Of a DNA stretch of 64,000 nucleotides, positions 1-12,017 are shown piece after piece. The DNA lies in the NCBI GenBank assembly GCA_022828595.1, contig JAKGHH010000004.1:81868270-81932269 (forward strand), given 5' to 3'. The notes under the pieces were generated by a model, which did not search any database, had not been told where the DNA came from, and was given only the letters and a program-made list of their open reading frames with translations. The stretch is from Nelumbo lutea. Lineage: Eukaryota; Streptophyta; Magnoliopsida; Proteales; Nelumbonaceae. How positions within the stretch are numbered: the first letter of the stretch is position 1; the number at the start of each line of letters is the position of its first letter. Made by a program: the position numbers and the translations under genes.

Positions 1-790
1 TGTGAATGCTGCACTTCACTTAGGTCCTTAGTTCCCGGGGACTAGCTGCTTAGCATTTGGCTCGTGTTTTTAATTCAGATCATATATTATCTCCTTCGTT
101 GGGGTGTCAATTGGACTGGATTTGGTCCAATCCGATAAGATTCAATGTTAGTCTATTACAGATGGACCAGGTCCAATCTAATCCAATAAAAACTTTGAAC
201 ATTTTGAGTTGGTCCAATTCAATGTCTGGAACGTCCTATCTGTTCAAATAGATTTTAATTTAGGCCTCGCTTATTTACTGACATTTTGTGGGGGTAAGTT
301 GGTCAATTGGGTGATTGATTAATTTCTCCACGTTCAAGCACCGGAATAATGGGTCCCACGCAAAGATCATTTTCCAGAGAGCATTGGTTCCATGGGTAAC
401 CGATACTCTCATGGGATGGGTAAATTGTTTATCCACCCGTGGAAAATGTTAGAATATCCCGCCTCTGTGGCTGTGTCTTTACCCGAGTAAGTGGAAAAGA
501 AACACGATCTAATATGAGCACTGCAATTCGCCCAGGTAAGCACATTTCCAGGTGCTGAGAAACGAATGAGGCTTTGGATTGGAGCAGGTCCATTTCAATC
601 TATAAATCTATTTTAGATGGACCAGGTCCATTTCAATCTAACCCGTCCATTGACCCCCTTATTTCCCAGGGACACATGCTGATCTCTGTACGAGAAGAGG
701 AACAATCAGTAATAACTGAATAGAATGTCTGTTCAAAAACTTTGTTGAAAGAAAAAGGAAAAAGAAAATGGAGCATCAATGGGTTTAAAT
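1..790. other. Intergenic, MITE debris, no gene seen
   Basis: No coding region is recognisable here. The stretch contains scattered remnants of a low-complexity MITE family rich in the words TTGGACTGG and GGACCAGGTCCA (around 110-240 and again at 585-645). The second patch is a short direct duplication of a segment containing CAGGTCCATTTCAATCTA. Short open frames show no protein motif. Confidence 0.5.
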
Positions 791-1265
791 TTAAGGGAAA
801 GTTCTTAAACAGTACATTAAACATTGGGATTGTGTATACATTAAACATTGGGATTGTGTCAACTCACTCTCTAAACATTAAAACACGTCTTTGCAGTATC
901 CTAAACTTTCAAATTGTGTCAAATAGGTTCCTACTTTAGTTGACACTTGGCAGTTAGTCAACACCACCACATGACATTAGGTGCACATTAAATAAATTCA
1001 AAATGGTAAAATTATCCTTTATAGCACTCAGAGGAAATGGGTAAAATGGTTAAAAAAAATCATAAAGGGTAATTTTTGCCATTTTAAAATTATTTAATGC
1101 ACACCTGATGTCACGTGATGGTATTGACTAACGTTCAACTAATGGTAGGGACCTATTAGACACAATTTGAAAGTTTAGGGTACTGCATAGACATGTTTTG
1201 AAGTTCAAGGACTGACTTGACACGACCCCCAAGGTTTAGGGTACAGTTCATGAATTTTCCCTAAA
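791..1265. repeat. Fold-back (long-TIR) MITE, possibly MULE-type
   Basis: The left arm (TTAAGGGAAAG followed by the AAACATTGGG and CTTTCAAATTGTGTC words) reappears as an imperfect reverse complement in the right arm, which ends TTTCCCTAAA. The two arms cover almost the whole element, so a transcript would form a long hairpin. The element is bracketed by TTTAAAT on both sides (784-790 and 1266-1272), a plausible but AT-rich target duplication. The left arm also has an internal duplication of ACATTAAACATTGGGATTGT. There is no coding capacity. The superfamily is inferred only from the long inverted repeats. Confidence 0.65.
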
Positions 1266-1932
1266 TTTAAATATTTAATGAATTGCTTTAATGATGTAAC
1301 CCGATTTGTTCTATGAACTACTAAATTTTTGTAATTGACTGATGGACTGATCCGTTTTAGTAGTTGTTTACCTATTTAACACACATCAAATTATAGTTGG
1401 TTCCACAGCCTCCAATTCATTTAGAAGTCCCCAAAAAGTATTGCCAAGTAAACTCTTTCTTCAATCTCCATGTCCGTTCTTTGTACTTTTGATTCATATA
1501 GACTTTGCATGTGTCTTGTTTCATGGACGTTTTGTGATATGTGTTTATTAAAATGCCACCAAGTCATCACCACATCAACAATTTTCTCATTATGTTCATC
1601 TGTATGCATTGGTTTTTACAAAAGCGGGTTTTGATTTATGTGTGCACCAACCATTAGGGGAAACTTCATTTTAACGCATCCCCAATGATAGAGCATTTAT
1701 TTACTCAACCGTTGATGTGGTGCCTAATTATCAATAAATGATTTATCAAGTATTTTTCTCGATTTTAAAGACAAATCAAATAAACAAAAGCTATACTAAA
1801 TACATACTTTGTTTAATGTTAGGGCGGCAATCGCCACTAGTCTTAATGTCTATGTGCTAACCTTATGGTCCAAAGGAGCGACCCATGTAAAATTTGGGCA
1901 AGGTCAACCACCCTAATATGGATCTACCCATC

Positions 1933-2333
1933 TAGGGCTGTCAATGGGTTGGGTCTAGTTTGGGATACTCTGCACCAGCCCTGAATCATTTATTAATCAA
2001 GATAATTGGGTCCGACTGGATTATACTGATATTTATAATTGTTTATGTAAATAACAACTTAAGATTTAATTTTTGATAATATAACAATAAAGTTGACAAT
2101 AAAATAGTCAAGTGTTTTTAACCATAGTTGTCTTATATATTATTTATCAAATTTATCTAAATAATGAAAATTAGGAAATCTTTATATATTATTATCAAAA
2201 TAATCGGTTTTGGGTCTTAATTGATTTGAAACAAACAAGAAAAAGCACCAATCCAATTATTAATCGGGACAAATCACAAAATTAGAACCAATATAACCAG
2301 TTCGGTTAGTAGAACTGACCACTAACAGCCCTA
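1933..2333. repeat. Degenerate hAT-type MITE
   Basis: The ends are TAGGGCTGTCAATGGG on the left and CTAACAGCCCTA on the right, a short terminal inverted repeat of the hAT type (TAGGG...CCCTA). The flanking octamers TACCCATC (1925-1932) and TGCCAATC (2334-2341) match at six of eight positions, fitting an old 8-bp target duplication. The interior is AT-rich and non-coding. Confidence 0.55.
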
Positions 2334-2540
2334 TGCCAATCTCTTGTGAACTCTTTGACGTGGAATATTTTCTTTTGGGTAAAGGAATTTTAATTTCATT
2401 GCTAAGAAAGACAAGGGTCATTCAGAAGTATGTAAGTTGAAATTGAGATTGGTTTCAGCCCTCACACGATCGTATTCACACCATATTTACAAAGACATGC
2501 AACCGTGTATTAGGAATATCTTCATACTTGTATGTTTTTA

Positions 2541-3080
2541 GGGAAAATTCTCGATTAGTACCCTATACTTTGGGTCTAATGCCACTTTGGTCTTTGAACT
2601 TTAAAACGTAAAAATTCAGTATCTAAACTTTCAAAATGTGTCAATCCAATACTTGTCATTAACTAATTTGTTAATTAATTATCAAGTGGCATTTGAAAAG
2701 ACACAAATGTCTTTCGAGTGTCACATAATTTTCTTTATCAACCATCCAAACATTAATAAAAAATGAATAGTCCCAAATCTTTAACTCTTCTATTCAAGAA
2801 AGTTGGTGTCATGCCTTAGTGGGCATTTCGGTGACCCCAACTTTTTTGAATAGAAGAGGTAAGAATTTGGAACTGTTTATTTTTTATCGAAGTTTGAATG
2901 TTTGATAAAGAAAATTAGATGACACTTAAAGGGCTTCTCAAATGCCACTTAACAGCTAATTAATGATAGGTAATGGATTGATATGTTTTGAAAATTTGGA
3001 TATTAAATTATCGCATTTTAAAGTTCAGGGACCAAAGTAATACTAAGCCCAAAGTACAGGGTACTAATAGAAAATTTTTC
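2541..3080. repeat. Long fold-back element (near-palindrome)
   Basis: The left half begins GGGAAAATTCTCGATTAGTA and the right half ends with its imperfect reverse complement (GGTACTAATAGAAAATTTTTC). Pairing continues almost to the middle near 2815, where CTATTCAAGAAAGTTGG faces CCAACTTTTTTGAATAG. Arms of roughly 260 bases make this a strong potential hairpin and small-RNA source. No ORF and no convincing target duplication is visible. Confidence 0.65.
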
Positions 3081-3215
3081 TATTTTATTGAACCGGTTCA
3101 ATACAAATTTCTGATTTTCATTACAGAACTATAAACATTCAAAATGTCAACAACTTACATTCTATGCATCAAGGCCCCCTATGAATTAGCATTAATTCCA
3201 AGCTGACACTGGGCC

Positions 3216-3223
3216 TATAAATT
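3216..3223 (+). promoter_or_regulatory. Putative TATA box of the DCD-domain gene
   Basis: TATAAATT lies upstream of a stretch that ends in a good splice donor (GAG/gtacct, exon end 3583). The first coding exon is preceded by a pyrimidine-rich acceptor (CATATAG/, exon start 5849). The simplest model is a non-coding first exon ending at 3583, a 2.3-kb 5'UTR intron (3584-5848) and the start codon at 5886. This is inferred from motifs only; no transcript evidence was available. Confidence 0.35.
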
Positions 3224-4536
3224 CTAACCCTATGCTGAACCGTCATTCTCACAATTTTTTATTCATGAGAAAATATTCGCTGTGAAGATGGTTTAAGGAC
3301 GGTATTGTGACGACTGAAATCGAGTTCGTTGAATACAGAATTCCATAAGCGATACATAACTGCAATTTGGGGGCCGGGTCGGGTTTGTAAAACTGTTGAG
3401 TGCTAAGGGAGTTTTTGGGGTTTTTGTACTTCCACACCTGAGCTAGACTTGGTTTTGGGTCTTCTGGTCTCGCGTTGTTTCTCTCGTCCTTCATTTTTCT
3501 TCGTTTCTTCAAATATTACCTTTATCACTGGTTCCCTGCTGTTAAGTCAAAATCTCGAGATCGAAATCTGAGCTTCTCGAGAGGTACCTTCTTTTCTTCT
3601 CTTTCTTCCAAACAGAAAGCTAATTAGTATGCTATACAGTTATAGTTGAAGTTAGGGTTTCGTAGAGAGTGAGTCTTCCAAGTTTCATTTCTTGAATTTG
3701 ATGACCTTTCCTCGCTTGATCTTTATTGAAACGAAATTCGATTACAGTAATGATGGTCTGGTGCTAGTACCATAATAGGTTGCTGTGTGTGTGCTTGAAA
3801 ATTGTTGTTTAGTTGAGATTTTTGGAGACTGGAATTCTATAAATATAATTGATTTTCGAGGAAGTGTTTAACTATTTTCCGTTCATGAATTTCGTTGAGT
3901 TTAATTGCTTAAGGCTTATTGTCCATTTCTGCTTCGTGTGTTCTAATATAATAACTGTGTAACGCATACAATTTGTTTGACTTTGTCTAGATGTTCCGTT
4001 TTTTAGTTTTCTAGGAGACGTTCAGATTACATCCTCCTTGGAATGATGGAGCTGTTAATTACAAACTCGTCCGAGTCATTCATAATATATGTAAATAAAA
4101 AGGGAAAACAACTGAAGGCAGTTTTTGCAAGTGATTGCGAAATATTTGAGAGTAACCCAAAGTTAAATGAAATCTTGTATTTCCTGGACCATTGTGATTT
4201 CAGAAAACAGAAATGCAAACCTTCAGAAGTCCAGTTAACATTGTTGTTGCCTTGATTTTATAATTTAAATAATTAAATTATTAGTTGATACTGTTATGAG
4301 AATACTGCAATTTTAAGCCATAACTTGAAGAAGTGCAGTGCCTGATGACCTAATCTATTGTAGAAGTGTAGTATGCTAAAACTTAGGATTCTTGATTGTC
4401 ATGTCGCAAGTTTGTTATTGCATTTTTTATTGATGAAAATTCTCTATCCTATAACTATGGAATGCAGCTAGATGGATAAATATAACCTGTAGCAATTTAT
4501 TTATTATTCTGCATACAACCTACTTGTACCCATAGG

Positions 4537-4898
4537 TAGGAGTGTAAACAGATTGAATTTGAATCGAATCAGGCAATATCCGAATTCAAATTTGATTAGA
4601 ATTCGACCGATTAATTATTTTAGGTAATTAATAAATATATAAAATAAATATTTTATTTATATAAAGTATATAAATATATAAATTATATAAAATGTTTAAA
4701 TATTTTATGTATTATATAAGAATTAAATAATCAGCCAAATTTGGATATTTATCGAATCGAATTAGGTCATATCTAAATTTGATTCGATTATGTCGAATCA
4801 CGAATCAGGTCATATCCAGTACGGCATATGCCATACTGGTCAGATATGCTCAGTATGGCATATGACACATCTCTAGACATCATCTGTTGACACTCCTA
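4537..4898. repeat. hAT MITE with perfect 8-bp target duplication
   Basis: The element begins TAGGAGTGTAAACAG and ends CTGTTGACACTCCTA. It is flanked on both sides by CCCATAGG (4529-4536 and 4899-4906), a perfect 8-bp duplication typical of hAT transposons. It lies in the inferred 5'UTR intron of the DCD gene. The interior is AT-rich and non-coding, except that its right quarter shares two segments with DNA just downstream (see findings). Confidence 0.85.
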
Positions 4899-5885
4899 CC
4901 CATAGGTGTATCCATGTTTCATGATTTTAGCATTTCACAGGTCTGGATCCTAGATACATACTGCATCCCCAAGAGTATTGTACTGACAATATTTGGCAGA
5001 TGATCTCTAGACATCATCTGTTGAACTCTGCTCTATGGAATTGCCAGTGTCAGATATGCTCAGTATGGCATATGACATCACAGCCACACCATGCTTTGGG
5101 GCTTTATTTTGTGATACGACTTCCTTGAGAATAGAATTCTTTAGGATTCTTATAACCCTAAAATTTACCATATTTCTTTTTATTACTATATGTTGGAATG
5201 AAAAGTTTATTTGTTCCACATGTTTTAGATCTTAGAAACAAGAATTCCACCATGTTTGCAATTTGTGGAGAACATCAAGATGGGGATTATTGACATTGTA
5301 ATGAATTTTGGGGGTAGTGAATTCACTAGATTCTAAGAGACTAGAACCTGGAAGGCTGACATGATCTTAGAAGATACAAAGAAACCTATGTCCTTTGAAA
5401 CATAGAAAAGTCTTCTGGATGGCAGTTGCAAGTCTATTATGATCTTTTTGAATACCAAGCCATGCTTGGATAGAGAAGTTCTTGAGTTCTATAGGGTTGT
5501 TCACTTTCTTGGGTTCGTTGGAAGTTACAAAACAATCACTTTGTTTCTAAGGTAAAAGAAAATGATCATAGATGGCTTTTATTGACAAATTTCATAATGA
5601 TATCTTGGAGTAGCCAAATGTTTGCCATATGGATCGAACCAAAAAAAATCTTTGTCTAGATGAGTGGGTATGTTGGAATCTATTTATATTTGTGACCCTT
5701 TTCACTCTCATTTCTCTCTTTGGTGAGTTTCCTGTTTATACCAGATTTCTTTGTGCTGGTCACATGCTTGTTAGTTTCTCATCTTTTTTCTGAAACTTGA
5801 AATAACAGCTAATGAGGTTAACCAAAACTACATTTTTCTTGCATATAGCTATACTCGTTTTGGAGATTGGTGGCACTGATAGACC

Positions 5886-7572
5886 ATGGCACGTGGGCAA
5901 AAAAAGAAGAAAAACCAGCATGTTGCTGAAGCCCCATCAACATCATTGCCATCTGAAAAGGAAACTTCAAAGACTTTGAAGCCTAAACCTAAAATCATGA
6001 AGAATCCTCCCAACCAGAACTCTGCAAAGATAAAAGAATCCAAGGGCACTTCACAGGATCAAGAGAAAATGAAGAAGAAAGACATGCAGGAGAGCAAGGA
6101 GAAAGTTAACACCAAGCCACAGAAGGATGAAAAGAAGCCACATTTACAAGAAGGAAAGAAAGAGGGGAATGTTAACAATGAAAAACGTGGTGAAAATAGC
6201 CATGGAGACCAAAAGGACAAGGAAGAACTTGGTGGCTTGATCTTCATGTGTAATGCAAAGACCAAGCCAGATTGTTTCCGCTACCAGGTCATGGGTGTCC
6301 CAGCAAGCAAGCAAGAGCTTGTCATGGGAATCAAGCCAGGTCTAAAACTCTTCCTCTATGATTTTGATCTGAAGCTTCTGTATGGAATCTACAAGGCAGC
6401 TTCTGCTGGTGGCAAAAAACTTGAGCCAGCTGCTTTTGGTGGTGAATTCCCTATTCAGGTTTTATTTCATCAATCTCCTTCGTGCATGAGATGCCATTTC
6501 TTTTACCGCACATATAGTTGATAATCGGGTACATTTTTTATGACTCTTTCCTGCAGGTGCGGTTCAAGATTCACAAGGATTGCATTCCACTACCAGAGAA
6601 TGTTTTTAAGAAGGCAATCCAGGACAACTACAATGAAAAGAACAAGTTTAAGACAGAGCTTTCATTCCAAAAAGTAATAAACACACCTGATTGCCCAGCT
6701 ATCAACTGATCACCCTTTTTTAATTCCAAAGAGCTCAGTGATTATTCTTTCCCCATAATTTAGACTTTGGTGCCACCAATATCCTCTTTCAGGTAAAGAA
6801 GCTCATGGAACTGTTCCGCCCTGCACCAGAAATCCAATCAAATGCTCAATCTTTTCTTTCATCCCAGTCAGCAACCCTCCCATGGGTGCCACCAATGGCA
6901 ACCGTACATGCAGAGGATTTTCAGGGAAGAAGAGAGCTTCCATCTGATCATGAAGAGGGCAGAAGAGAGCCTCCATCTGATCCACTTTTTCCGAGTGAGA
7001 AGGAATACCGGCTCTATGGTCTTGTCAGGCGCCCCTCAAATCCTCCTGATATTTCCTATCCTACTGCTCCTGCACACTATGGAAGGGGGCAGTGCATGGG
7101 GCAACCTGCCCCTTTAGATGGAGAAACAGGTCGTGATGCACTCTTCCTAAGTGAGAGAGAGTATCGAACCTACGGTCTTGCACGAGAACCACCTACTTCA
7201 ACACTGCCTGCTACTGGTACTTCAGTCCCTCACACAAAGGAGTCATGCTATCCTGTTGGTTATGGACCTTATGGTGCTGTACACTCTAGTGTGTATCCTC
7301 CCCTACCAAGGAGAGAGACAGCTTCTTCAGAGCATTATCCTTTGGTCCCAAGGAGAGAGAGTTATTGCACTGACTCTGATTACCAAGAAAGAGGCACCGC
7401 TGATTACTTGGGAAGGAGAAGACCTGATGAAGTGGAAGGTTCATATTCAACGTATGCTTCCAATGTTCTATCGGATTACAACCAGAGACACCATTTGGGT
7501 GGCAGAGCTGATCTTACATCCCAATCAGTCTCATCTCGGTACTCATTTGCTGGCCCACCATCTTACCGCTGA
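5886..7572 (+). CDS. DCD (Development and Cell Death) domain protein
   Basis: Three coding exons, join(5886..6458, 6557..6673, 6793..7572), all phase 0 with GT-AG introns, give a protein of 489 residues. Residues 1-115 are a charged, lysine-rich and probably disordered tail with a KKKK patch near the start. Residues about 116-243 are the DCD domain: it starts [11 protein letters not shown] and contains the hallmark FLYDFD..LLYGIY segment and a [14 protein letters not shown] block that is split by intron 1. The C-terminal 245 residues are low-complexity (P, S, Y, R) and hold two copies of a motif like [13 protein letters not shown] (about 293-307 and 345-359). DCD proteins are plant-specific and are linked to stress, development and cell-death signalling; the N-rich proteins are the best-known members. 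The ATG was chosen because the frame is open and an acceptor lies just upstream at 5848. Domain call is firm; exact role is unknown. Confidence 0.9.
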
Positions 7573-8079
7573 GCTGAGTTTCATTCCCTGCCCTTAAAAA
7601 AGGGGATAAAAAGGAAAAGAATTCGCCACATCAACCCTTTGGTCTCACTGGCTGCTGCTTACAAATATGTGGACGTTCACGTTTGCAGGCGGTCTGTTTC
7701 TACAGTTGTGGAATTACATGTTTATGTGGACGTTGGCATTCTTTTTCTCTCATTGAATCGTAAATGAGATCATATTGGGGTATTTTATGTTTGGGCTTCG
7801 TTAGCCCGAATTTGACAGTGTACCTTAGACCTTACCTTAGTCCATGGAGGCTGGAGCTCTTTGCTCTGGACGCCTCTTTAGAAATCCTCGTCTGGGTTCA
7901 GGGAAAATTATTTGGAAATATGGTTCACTGACACACACTTTCCGTTTTCGTTTTAACGCTTGTGTTCCTTTGACAAAGCATTTTGCCCACCGATGCCAAA
8001 TGCAATGCATGTTGCAGAATTGGGGATCCATATTTCATCCATTTACAAATGGATCAAATTCGAATTGTTTTGACCAGAT

Positions 8080-8081
<2 letters not shown>

Positions 8082-8112
<31 letters not shown>
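8082..8112. repeat. (TA)n microsatellite
   Basis: About fifteen TA dinucleotides. This is simple sequence just downstream of the DCD gene; open reading frames across it encode only Tyr-Ile runs. Confidence 0.9.
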
Positions 8113-8117
<5 letters not shown>

Positions 8118-8279
8118 GGATTGGGATGCTCTTTCCGTGCACGAAATGGAATCTACTCGTGCCTGTAGATTCTCACGTGAGAGCAACCCATTTCCTAATT
8201 GTTAGATAATTATATAATTATATAAATATATAATAGTTATTATATCGAACCTTTCAAACAGTTATGTCAGAATGATCGA

Positions 8280-9198
8280 CCATTTGACCTGATAATTGGA
8301 CCCCTGACCGGTTTGGTCTTCGGGTCGGTTTTAAAAGCCATGATGTTATGTTATTCAAGCGTGTGACTCATATGACTCGAAAATGGAATTGTTCTAGCTA
8401 TCGATTTTCAGGTCAATGATTCAACCATCCGATTCAAATAGTTAGACCGTTCAACCTAATAACCGGACTCCTGACCGGTTTGGTCTTTAGGTCAATTTTA
8501 AAAACTATGATGTTATGTCATTCGAGCGTGTGACTCATATGACCCAAAAATGGAACCATTTTGGCCATTGGTTTTTGAGTCGACAGTTTGATCGTCTAGT
8601 TTGAACAAACAGCCCGTTATGACAACAAAAATAATAAAAAAAGTCCAAAAACCATTGAATGGGTCAACGGGTTGACGATTCGACCACTCGGGTCAATGGG
8701 TCATTGACCAATTCAATGATTTTTGGCTAGGGACTGGGATTGGGGTAAAACGGAACTGGTTGCTTAGACGGTTCTGAATTCAAAAAATAAAAAAAGAACA
8801 ACTCGTTTTGACAACAAAAATTACAAGCAAAAAATTGAGTGTGAGGTTCATTAAGTAGTATCATATGTGTTATGCCATTCAAGCATGTGACTCATACGAC
8901 ATAAAAACGGAACGTTCTAGCCACCAATTTTTGGGTCGACGGTTCGATTGTTCGGTTCGAACAGATGACCCGTTTTGACAACAAAAATTAACAAATAAAA
9001 AAAATGACAAAAAACCATTGAACGAGTCAATGATTTGACTGTTCGGGTCAATGGGTCGTTGACCGATTCAACGATTTTTTTCCAGGGATCGAAATTAGGA
9101 TAAAACGGAACCAGCTGCCTGGATGGTTCCCAATTAAAAATAAATAAATGACCGAAAACCATTTTACGGGTGAATGGGTCAATGGTTTGATCGCTTGG
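8280..9198. repeat. Degenerate tandem repeat array (GGTCAATGGGTC family)
   Basis: Blocks containing GTGACTCATATGAC, CCGTTTTGACAACAAAAAT and GGGTCAATGGGTC recur with about 160-360 base spacing (for example 8365, 8529 and 8889), with many substitutions. They look like several overlapping decayed copies of one non-coding element. The array is interrupted by the solo LTR at 9199 and resumes at 11081 with GATCAATGGATCATTGACC. A related unit lies at 11439-11683. No coding capacity. Confidence 0.6.
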
Positions 9199-11080
9199 TG
9201 AAGGGAGGGAGAGATTCATTGTATGGACGGCAAGAAAGCAGTGGAATAGGGTGGGTGAATTTCAAAATTTCTCTCCTCCCTTCCAATTGGGAATCATATT
9301 CCCTGATTTTAGAATACAATATTCAAAAATCTAATCGAACCAAAACCGAACCAAATCTGAACCAAAGAGAAAGGGAAGGGTTGTACCTGATACAGAGAGT
9401 CGGTATCTCCCAACGTCGGTGTTCACACCCAAAGAATACTCCCAAGATCTGCTCCCACTGAAGATGACGCAGTGATACTGGAACAAAACCAGCAGCGTTT
9501 GTCCTACGAACCAAATTCTTCACAAGAATTCGATGAAAGCGAAGAGCACCGTACATAATCAGCCTTTCAGCAATGACTGATATCAAGAACACCTTCTTGA
9601 TCTTTCCCTCTCAGGGAGATCGAACCAGGTAGTGAATGGCGACGGCTGGAGGAGAACTCTAGAGCTGAAGTTGGCGTATTTGCTTTTTTTCTCTCTAGGG
9701 TTTCTAAGATCCTATCTCAAGTTGTAGGAGAATGTATTTGTTAAACCCCTGGTTCAAATTCTTGTAATTCAAGATTAAGGTTTTTCCTCTTTCTTAGTGA
9801 TTAAGAAACCTCCTAATCCTATTAGGAGTTATCCCAATCTAAATCTGTATTTGGATAGGGAATTATCTTAATCCTATCTGCAGATTAGGTTAGCCCACTC
9901 TTGATTTTATTAGGAGGTTACCAGATTCAAATCTTTATTTGAATCTCAGATCCGCCCCTTTAAGTGGATAATTAAATCAGCCAGTTCTAAATGGGCTTTA
10001 GGCCTAATATGTATTAAGTGCTCAATAGGCTTTCAAACTACTGCCCAATTGGGTTTATTTGTATGACGTGGGACCCAAGCATTGATCTATAGCCACATGG
10101 GTTCTGCCCAGCCTTTGTTACAAGGCCTAGCCGAATTCACTAGAGAACTCAGTGAACCCCTTGAGCACATCACATGGACTCTATGCGCCCAACACTTTCA
10201 CTAAGTGATCCTTCGGCCAAGCCATCTTATAAACACCTAGGGACTGTGGGCAGATGCAAGATTAGCCCATCAGGTATAACCCTAAATGGCCTTACACTTA
10301 ACCTCTCAGCCCATAATGATCAAACACTGTCCGATAATAGAGGACATCTCCCTCGGCTGCAAGGAACAGTATTGCATTCTCTGCTCATATGGATCCCGGG
10401 AATTAAAACCATTTGCAAACATTTTGAAACCGTATATATCTATATATCTTATATATAAATTTTGCAAAACAAAATTCCAACGATTGAAATCAACTACCCG
10501 CAGTTTGGTTTCCATCATAGAGTGCATCCCCGATCATTACCTTTGTCCGACAAATGGGTTGATCCTGTCACTATGATCACCCACTCAAATGAATTCTTAG
10601 ATTGTCCCAACATACCCAGGTTTTGACCCTTGCCTTTGATCTCATCGATTGGCATATCAAAGACAACCCAATTCGACACCTAGTGCAGTATCATAATCGA
10701 GTCTAGGGGTCAGGTGTAACTTTCCAGTTTTGCCCATCAATCACCAAGGTCCAGGGCAATACTGGAAATCTGGTCCGGTTCAAAGATTCAAGTAATCCTA
10801 CACTGCATGTGCTTTGGGTCTCACCCTGACAGCTGAGACAGGCCACCCCAACACTTGACAGCACACCAATGTCAACCTTGGTAGGATAAATCTCCCCAGA
10901 CTTATCCAACAGCTATGAACATTCTAAACTAACACGAGTCTCATTAAGTGTCCAGTTTAAGGGTCTTACACAGAAACATACCACACAACATGAATCAAAC
11001 ATGCACTTTATTCATTTACATTAAATGTCAAAAGTACATTAAAACTAATTGAAGTTAAGGGCATACAAAACTGTCTAACA
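9199..11080 (-). mobile_element. Solo LTR, family S, copy A
   Basis: A 1882-base element that begins TGAAGGGAGGG and ends CTGTCTAACA on the + strand. It is flanked by CTTGG on both sides (9194-9198 and 11081-11085), a perfect 5-bp target duplication. The same sequence occurs at 27038-28896 and 44781-46736. No gag or pol lies between its ends, so it is an isolated LTR. The minus strand is the probable sense strand because copy B has a TATAAAAGGAGG box in that orientation. It was inserted in the degenerate repeat array. Confidence 0.85.
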
Positions 11081-11438
11081 CTTGGATCAATGGATCATTG
11101 ACCGATTCAACAGTTCCATTCCAGCCCCTGCAAAGCAGGGCCCCTTCCGCTAGTTAGATTAGAATTCGAGTTTGGATAGTGGATAGTGTTACAGACTTGC
11201 ACAGCAAACTCCATTGGCTTAGTCGAGAGTTGAGACAGAATTCAAGGTTCAAGAAAGCTAGTTGGCTACTCGCCCCCTATACGTACAGAATCCAAAACCA
11301 ACTATGTGTTTGGCATGGCTTCCATTTATTTGATAAATGGTGTCATGTCATCGCTAAATCAGCATTTGTCTCATCATATTGATTCATACATATAGTTATT
11401 GATAAAGTTGTCTTGATTTACGTGCATATTAACTATTG

Positions 11439-11683
11439 GGCATGGTTTTTAAAACCGACCCGGAGACCGGACCGGTCAGGGGTCCGATTACCGAGTTCAG
11501 CCCATTCTGACAAAAAAAATAAAAAAAACGGCCAAAACCGTTCGAATGGTTAACTGCCCGGTTCAGCGGTTTGCTTACCAAAATCAACGTTTTTTTGAGA
11601 AAATCTGGTTTTGGGGGGAAACAGAACTGGTTACCTGACCGGTTCTTAGTTTTTCCAATCCGGTCCGTTTTGAAAACCATGCC
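11439..11683. repeat. MITE-like element with GGCATGGTTTT inverted ends
   Basis: The left end GGCATGGTTTTTAAAAC is mirrored by GTTTTGAAAACCATGCC at the right end. The interior carries the ACCGGTCAGG and CGGTTCAGCGG words shared with the array at 8280-9198. Non-coding. No clear target duplication was found. Confidence 0.55.
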
Positions 11684-11801
11684 GTTAGGGGAAGCCTCAT
11701 TTTAATGCTTCCTTCAATGGTTAAGTGTTTATTTACTGCTGATATGGTTAAGTGGTGTCTAATTGTCAAGAAATCCCAAAAAAACGTTTATCAATCACTT
11801 T

Positions 11802-11887
11802 TTCTCAATTTTGAAAACAAATCAAGTATTGGAAGCTATACCAATTCTCAATTTTGAAAACAAATCAAGTATTGGAAGCTATACCAA
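11802..11887. repeat. 43-bp tandem duplication (two copies)
   Basis: A 43-base unit containing TTGAAAACAAATCAAGTATT is repeated head to tail with no visible change apart from the first base or two. It is non-coding. Confidence 0.85.
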
Positions 11888-12017
11888 GCACAACCCATGT
11901 CTAACAATCCATCGGGATATGCATAGAAGTTCGTGATATCTCCAAATTTCATTAGCACTTACGACAATGGATGACCTATTTTCAAAGGAAAAGTATCGTT
12001 AGGGAAAGATTACTATA

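Noticed and set aside
3249..3512. 87-codon open frame on the minus strand upstream of the DCD gene
   Set aside because: No domain, and it overlaps the likely 5' leader of the DCD gene on the other strand.
4043..4255. 70-codon frame in the inferred 5'UTR intron of the DCD gene
   Set aside because: Reads like normal protein in composition but matches no family I know, and has no fitting splice sites; kept out as unsupported.
7844..8209. 121-codon frame across the TA microsatellite
   Set aside because: Half of it is Tyr-Ile from simple sequence; no domain.
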